Part shown: positions 60,452 through 64,000 of the stretch, piece after piece | Layout: the number at the start of each line of letters is the position of its first letter | Position numbering within the stretch: position 1 is the first letter of the stretch | Made by a program: the position numbers and the translations under genes | The notes under the pieces: generated by a model | Databases searched by the model: none | What the model was told of the DNA's origin: nothing | The model's input: the letters and a program-made list of their open reading frames with translations, nothing else | Origin: an uncultured Desulfuromonas sp. | Lineage (GTDB): Bacteria > Desulfobacterota > Desulfuromonadia > Desulfuromonadales > Desulfuromonadaceae | Direction: 5' to 3' | DNA length: 64,000 nucleotides | Assembly (NCBI RefSeq): GCF_963678835.1 | Contig: NZ_OY787469.1 | Span: forward strand, 2,232,001-2,296,000

Positions 60452-62428
60452 GAATTTTGCGTGCATACCGACCAGGAAGTTGCGGCCGGGCATCAGGTTA
60501 CCGACATTGACGTAATCTTTGTCGGTCAGGTTGTCGACCTGCAAAAACAGGGAACTGTCGATACCGGCAAACGCAGGCAGCTGTTGTTCCAGACGCAGGT
60601 TGAGCAAGAAGTAATCCGGTGCCTTCGTCCAGATCTCCGGAGATTTTCTGCTCTCCTGATAGATGTAAAACTGGCGCTGGGTGTAGGACGCCTGGGTGGA
60701 CACCAGCAAACCGAACGGGAAGCTGTAGCGCAAATCGAGGTTGGCGCGGTGACGCGGTCGTCCTTCGAGCTCACGGTTGTTCTGTTTATCTTCGGTACGC
60801 ATGTAGGTGTAGTTGAACACCGCCTCAAATCGCTCAGTCAGGTTGGCATTCAACGTGGCTTCAACACCATGGATGCGTGCTTCTGCCACATTGCTGTAGT
60901 GAACGGTGTTGAGTTTTTTGTCGCCGGTTTTCTGGATCAGATCCTCAACGTCGTTATAGAAATAGGCCACGGAACCGTTGAGGCGGTTAGTAAACTCGTG
61001 AGTGATGCCGATTTCGTAAGCTATGGTCTTTTGCGGCGTGAGGTCGGGATTACCGCCGGACATGGTGCTGTAGAGTTCTTTCAAATGGGGGAAACGGGTC
61101 TTTTTGCCAACCGATGCATGGATTGAGGTTGCGTCGCTGAGGGTAAATACCATGCCCAATTGCGGGTTGAACACCGCGTCAGAGTCGGGAACCGGCTGAT
61201 CATCCGCTTTACGCGGGTCGTAGTAATCCCAGCTGGTGCCGAGCACCAGTGACAACCAGTCATTGACGGTGATTTCATCTTCCAGCGACAGGCTGTAGGT
61301 ATCGCTCTCAAAGTCACCGGCATCCTGCCAACTGTCTCCCGGAGCGAGAACCTCTTGCTGTTTACTGTTATCGCGGGTGAAATTGGCACCCATTTTTACG
61401 AAGCTGTACGACCCAAGATCCCAGAACGCCTGGACTTCGCCGCCGACGGTGTAGTTGTCGTAAGCGGACTTGTAGAACCAGTCGCTGGACGCGTAGTCGG
61501 TGTCTTTAAGGGTGTCTTCGTGATCGACATAAAAAGTGCGTGCCTTGATGCGCAATTGCTGGTTAAAGCGGTGTTCACCGACCAGACTGACCATCCATTG
61601 CTGCCAGTTGTCGAAATACCAGTCGCTGTCGGGAATCCCTTTTTCATCGTTGATATAGTTCATGGTCAGGTAGACCTGGGTCGCATCCGTCGGGGTGTAT
61701 CCGAGTTTGGCGTTGACGCTCTGTTTGATGTAGCCGCTGTCGTCACGCTTGCCGCCGTCTTCACCCAGGGAGCTGTCGATACCGAACTTGCCGTGTTCGT
61801 CAAAATCATCCGACAGACGAAAACCATCGCTTTCGCGGAAGCTGTAGTTCATCCAGTAGTTGAATTTATCGGTGCTGCCGCCATGGCTGATGGAATAGTT
61901 CTGGGTGCCGTAATCACCCAATGAGGTGGTGATGTCGGTCTGGGGTGTGGCGGTGCCGCGTTTGGTGATGATATTGATAACGCCGCCCATGGTGTTGGCG
62001 CCGTAAAGGACGGATGACGCCCCTTTGGTGACGGTGATTTTAGCAATGGAATCAACCGGAATCTGTGACAGATCCAGAGAACGGAAATATTGTTCATACA
62101 CCGGAACACCGTCGACAAGCACTTTCAGATCGCTCTGCTCAAAGCCGCGCACGCTGACATAGGATTGCCCTTTGCCGCCGGTCTGGACATCGACACCCGG
62201 CATAAATTGCAACGCTTCAGCAACGTTTTCTGCGCCGCGATCCCGTAGATCCTGTGTGGAAACTTCGGTGACCGTGGTGGCCAGGTTGACGGATTGTTGT
62301 TCCGCCGTGACAATGACTTCTCCCAACGTAAATACGGCTTCGTCATTGACGCTTGTTGCCGACCAAGCGGTTGTTGACATAAACAACAGCACAGCAATGC
62401 CGCCGATTTTTAATCTTGATGCAAACAT
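60449..62428 (-). CDS. TonB-dependent receptor, predicted molybdenum-responsive
   Basis: The 659-aa outer-membrane receptor has a signal peptide (LKIGGIAVLLFMSTTAWSA), TonB box-like TLGEVIVTAEQQ, a plug domain (NVAEALQFMPGVDVQTGGKG, SYVSVRGFEQSDLKVLVDGV, TKGASSVLYGANTMGGVINI) and a 22-strand barrel ending GRNFLVGMHAKF. The ATG at 62428 follows AGGAGTGAGG; upstream in-frame codons lack one. Two tandem ModE-type sites lie upstream (62535-62594), which suggests molybdate, tungstate or a chelate of them as substrate. No substrate can be read from the barrel itself. The stop codon lies at the edge of M8. Confidence 0.88.
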   Translation of the reverse strand: MFASRLKIGGIAVLLFMSTTAWSATSVNDEAVFTLGEVIVTAEQQSVNLATTVTEVSTQDLRDRGAENVAEALQFMPGVDVQTGGKGQSYVSVRGFEQSDLKVLVDGVPVYEQYFRSLDLSQIPVDSIAKITVTKGASSVLYGANTMGGVINIITKRGTATPQTDITTSLGDYGTQNYSISHGGSTDKFNYWMNYSFRESDGFRLSDDFDEHGKFGIDSSLGEDGGKRDDSGYIKQSVNAKLGYTPTDATQVYLTMNYINDEKGIPDSDWYFDNWQQWMVSLVGEHRFNQQLRIKARTFYVDHEDTLKDTDYASSDWFYKSAYDNYTVGGEVQAFWDLGSYSFVKMGANFTRDNSKQQEVLAPGDSWQDAGDFESDTYSLSLEDEITVNDWLSLVLGTSWDYYDPRKADDQPVPDSDAVFNPQLGMVFTLSDATSIHASVGKKTRFPHLKELYSTMSGGNPDLTPQKTIAYEIGITHEFTNRLNGSVAYFYNDVEDLIQKTGDKKLNTVHYSNVAEARIHGVEATLNANLTERFEAVFNYTYMRTEDKQNNRELEGRPRHRANLDLRYSFPFGLLVSTQASYTQRQFYIYQESRKSPEIWTKAPDYFLLNLRLEQQLPAFAGIDSSLFLQVDNLTDKDYVNVGNLMPGRNFLVGMHAKF

Positions 62429-62534
62429 TGTAAACCTCACTCCTGATAGAAGCCCCCAGTGACGAAACTTGGGGCTGGGGAATTGCAGCATCGTCCTTCG
62501 GGCGCGAATCGACAGAACGGTGTGCTAAAACAAG

Positions 62535-62594
62535 GCGCTATATACTCGAGAATATAACGGAATATGGCTGGTTATATAACAGCGTATATAACGG
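62535..62594 (-). promoter_or_regulatory. two tandem ModE-type operator sites
   Basis: Site 1 is CGCTATATA-N6-AATATAACG (62536-62559). Site 2 is GGTTATATA-N6-TATATAACG (62570-62593). The ModE consensus is CGNTATATA-N6-TATATAACG, so each site has a single mismatch. They lie about 110-165 bp upstream of the TonB receptor ATG. Confidence 0.8.
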
Positions 62595-62630
62595 TGTGCA
62601 AGAAAAAAGACCAACAAAAACAATGCTTTA

Positions 62631-62671
62631 CCGTATACGTTAGCGGCAGGTCTTATGTGTTATGTATACGG
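62631..62671. promoter_or_regulatory. inverted repeat CCGTATAC / GTATACGG
   Basis: The two 8-bp arms (62631-62638, 62664-62671) are perfect complements 25 bp apart in the divergent promoter region. They could be an operator for the receptor or for the dioxygenase gene. Regulator unknown. Confidence 0.4.
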
Positions 62672-62876
62672 ATCTAAAATGGAGTGCGTGATTCAATTTT
62701 GATCTTTTTTCACGATAAGGAAAGGGAGCAACGTTGAGCGAAAAAAATTTTCACCGGAATCTTCGGCGTGATTTCGAGAGCACTAAGAGAAAAGTCGGCA
62801 AATTCTTGATTCTGCAGGGTTGAGGTGTACTGTTAAAGATAGCCCATTGTCTCTGGTTTATCGAAAGGATGCCGTC

Positions 62877-63683
62877 ATGACGACATCACATCTGTTAACA
62901 GGCCAAATCATCTACTTTTCTCATGGCGGTGGACCGCTGCCTTTATTGGGAGGAAGCAGCCACCAGTTGATGGTCGAGTTTATGAAAAAGCTTCCTTCGC
63001 GCCTGCACCGCCCTGAAGCCATTCTGGTGATCAGCGCTCATTGGGAAGAGGCGCAAGCGACTCTGCTGGGTGCCAGGAAGCCGGCGTTATTCTATGATTA
63101 TTATGGTTTTTCCGCTGAGGCTTACACTCTAGAGTATCCGGTTGCCGGCAATCCGGCGCTGGCCGAAAAAGTGACATCATTGCTGGATCATGCCGGGATC
63201 TCTGCCGCCATTGATCATGCGCGTGGTTTTGATCATGGTGTGTTTATTCCTTTGACGCTGATGTATCCCGAGGCGGACATTCCGGTACAGCAGTTGTCGT
63301 TATTGAAAGGGCTTGATCCGGCCAGACATCTGGCTTTAGGTCGTGCATTGCGTCAGTTGAAACAGGAAAATATCCTGGTGATTGGATCCGGTTTTTCCTT
63401 CCACAATCTGCAGGCGTTTGACAGGCCGGGTGGGGATGCCCCTGATCCGCATAATGATGCATTTCAGGATTGGCTCATCGACACCTGTACCGGTGAGTAT
63501 TCTCAGCTCGAACGGGAACAGCGTATGGTGGAATGGCAGGAAGCACCGGGAGCACGTTACTGCCATCCGCGTGAAGAACATCTGATGCCGCTTCATACCT
63601 GCCTGGCCATGGCAGAAGGACCGGCAACAAAGATTTTTGACGATTACATTCTCGGTAAGCGCTCGGTTGCTTTTCAGTGGTGA
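62877..63683 (+). CDS. DODA-type extradiol dioxygenase (YgiD-like)
   Basis: The 268-aa cytosolic enzyme is of the class III extradiol ring-cleavage family, which includes 4,5-DOPA dioxygenase. Metal-ligand His residues are visible in [13 protein letters not shown] (near residue 18) and [10 protein letters not shown] (near residue 56). Further His residues occur in [15 protein letters not shown] and the C-terminal [22 protein letters not shown] lies 7 bases before the ATG at 62877. It is divergent from the TonB receptor. Substrate unknown. Confidence 0.9.
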   Translation: MTTSHLLTGQIIYFSHGGGPLPLLGGSSHQLMVEFMKKLPSRLHRPEAILVISAHWEEAQATLLGARKPALFYDYYGFSAEAYTLEYPVAGNPALAEKVTSLLDHAGISAAIDHARGFDHGVFIPLTLMYPEADIPVQQLSLLKGLDPARHLALGRALRQLKQENILVIGSGFSFHNLQAFDRPGGDAPDPHNDAFQDWLIDTCTGEYSQLEREQRMVEWQEAPGARYCHPREEHLMPLHTCLAMAEGPATKIFDDYILGKRSVAFQW

Positions 63684-63757
63684 CTGGGATTGTTTTAAGT
63701 GTTGATGGTGCAACGCTGCTGGTCTCTATGGTTCGTCATCGGAAAGAGAGGTGCTTT

Positions 63758-63961
63758 ATGACCATTGATCGTATGTTAATCCGGGTGGCCGGTTTTATGG
63801 TGCTTTTCAGTGTGTTGCTGGCTGTTTTTCACAGTTTGCACTGGTTGTGGCTCACCGGTTTCGTCGGCGCCAATCTGGTACAGGCGACTTTTACCGGCTT
63901 TTGCCCGCTGGTGAAAATTCTCAAGAAAACAGGCATGAAACCGGGAGCGGCGTTTGACTGA
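63758..63961 (+). CDS. DUF2892 membrane protein (67 aa)
   Basis: Two helices ([15 protein letters not shown] and [16 protein letters not shown]) are followed by the conserved [16 protein letters not shown]. This is the DUF2892 (YgaP membrane-domain-like) pattern, often next to rhodanese or other sulfur genes. AGAGAGG precedes the ATG at 63758. It follows the dioxygenase by 75 bp and may be co-transcribed. Confidence 0.88.
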   Translation: MTIDRMLIRVAGFMVLFSVLLAVFHSLHWLWLTGFVGANLVQATFTGFCPLVKILKKTGMKPGAAFD

Positions 63962-64000
63962 TCGATGAAAAGGTAGACGATTTTTGCAAAAAAAGTGGCC

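Overview
The window looks like a chromosome segment from an anaerobic, metal- and sulfur-cycling deltaproteobacterium, most likely in the Desulfuromonadales (Desulfuromonas/Pelobacter-like). This is inferred from gene style only: three TonB-dependent receptors, an LbtU-type siderophore porin, long-chain flavodoxin, EFR1-type ferredoxin, c-type cytochrome assembly genes, a PEP-CTERM protein, cold-shock genes and many IS110, Y1 and MITE-like repeats. Base composition is near 50% GC, with one clearly AT-rich island at about 27.4-29.5 kb. No rRNA operon, CRISPR array or replication origin was seen.

Layout. 1-6.5 kb: sparse, with repeats, a Cys-rich mini-protein, flavodoxin, a Crp/Fnr regulator, a tRNA-Arg 3' remnant, then a Fur-box-linked DUF2325 plus siderophore-porin pair. 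6.5-9.1 kb: a His-rich membrane protein and a frameshifted TonB receptor. 9.3-13.6 kb: MoxR, DUF58 and TgpA-type transglutaminase operon, and YaiI. 13.6-16.1 kb: tandem array of a 0.58-0.75 kb non-coding repeat whose hairpins show compensatory changes. 16.1-22.4 kb: TrkA/TrkH potassium uptake, a two-gene permease, a TetR regulator and small membrane proteins. 23-27.3 kb: cold-shock gene 1, repeats, and a nupC-MFS-lipoprotein operon.

27.4-41.2 kb is an accessory region. It holds an AT-rich pair (GHKL ATPase with STAS-like ends, plus a broken PD-(D/E)xK nuclease), Y1 transposase genes and relics, a complete IS110-family transposase and an IS110 fragment. It also holds a periplasmic binding protein paired with a diguanylate cyclase, a DDE insertion sequence with 15-bp inverted repeats, a second cold-shock gene with the same leader as the first, and a small alarmone synthetase. 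41.2-50.9 kb returns to housekeeping genes (EFR1 ferredoxin, rsgA, GFA, PEP-CTERM protein, flavin reductase) and a cobalamin-riboswitch-controlled btuB. 52-55.8 kb has a second cobalamin riboswitch with no transporter behind it, an XRE-cupin regulator, a methyltransferase and an MFS transporter.

55.8-62.6 kb is the most coherent unusual locus. A TonB receptor lies behind two tandem sites matching the molybdate regulator ModE. It is followed on the same strand by ResC- and ResB-like cytochrome assembly proteins, a monoheme protein built from two sulfite-oxidase-like repeats, and a private ExbB-ExbD-TonB set. I infer a molybdenum-responsive outer-membrane uptake system with a linked periplasmic heme protein.

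Two interspersed repeat families run through the window: a roughly 155-bp multi-hairpin element flanked by TA, called the M element here (nine copies), and a roughly 80-bp paired REP/BIME element (five copies). Several M elements begin exactly at the stop codon of the neighbouring gene.
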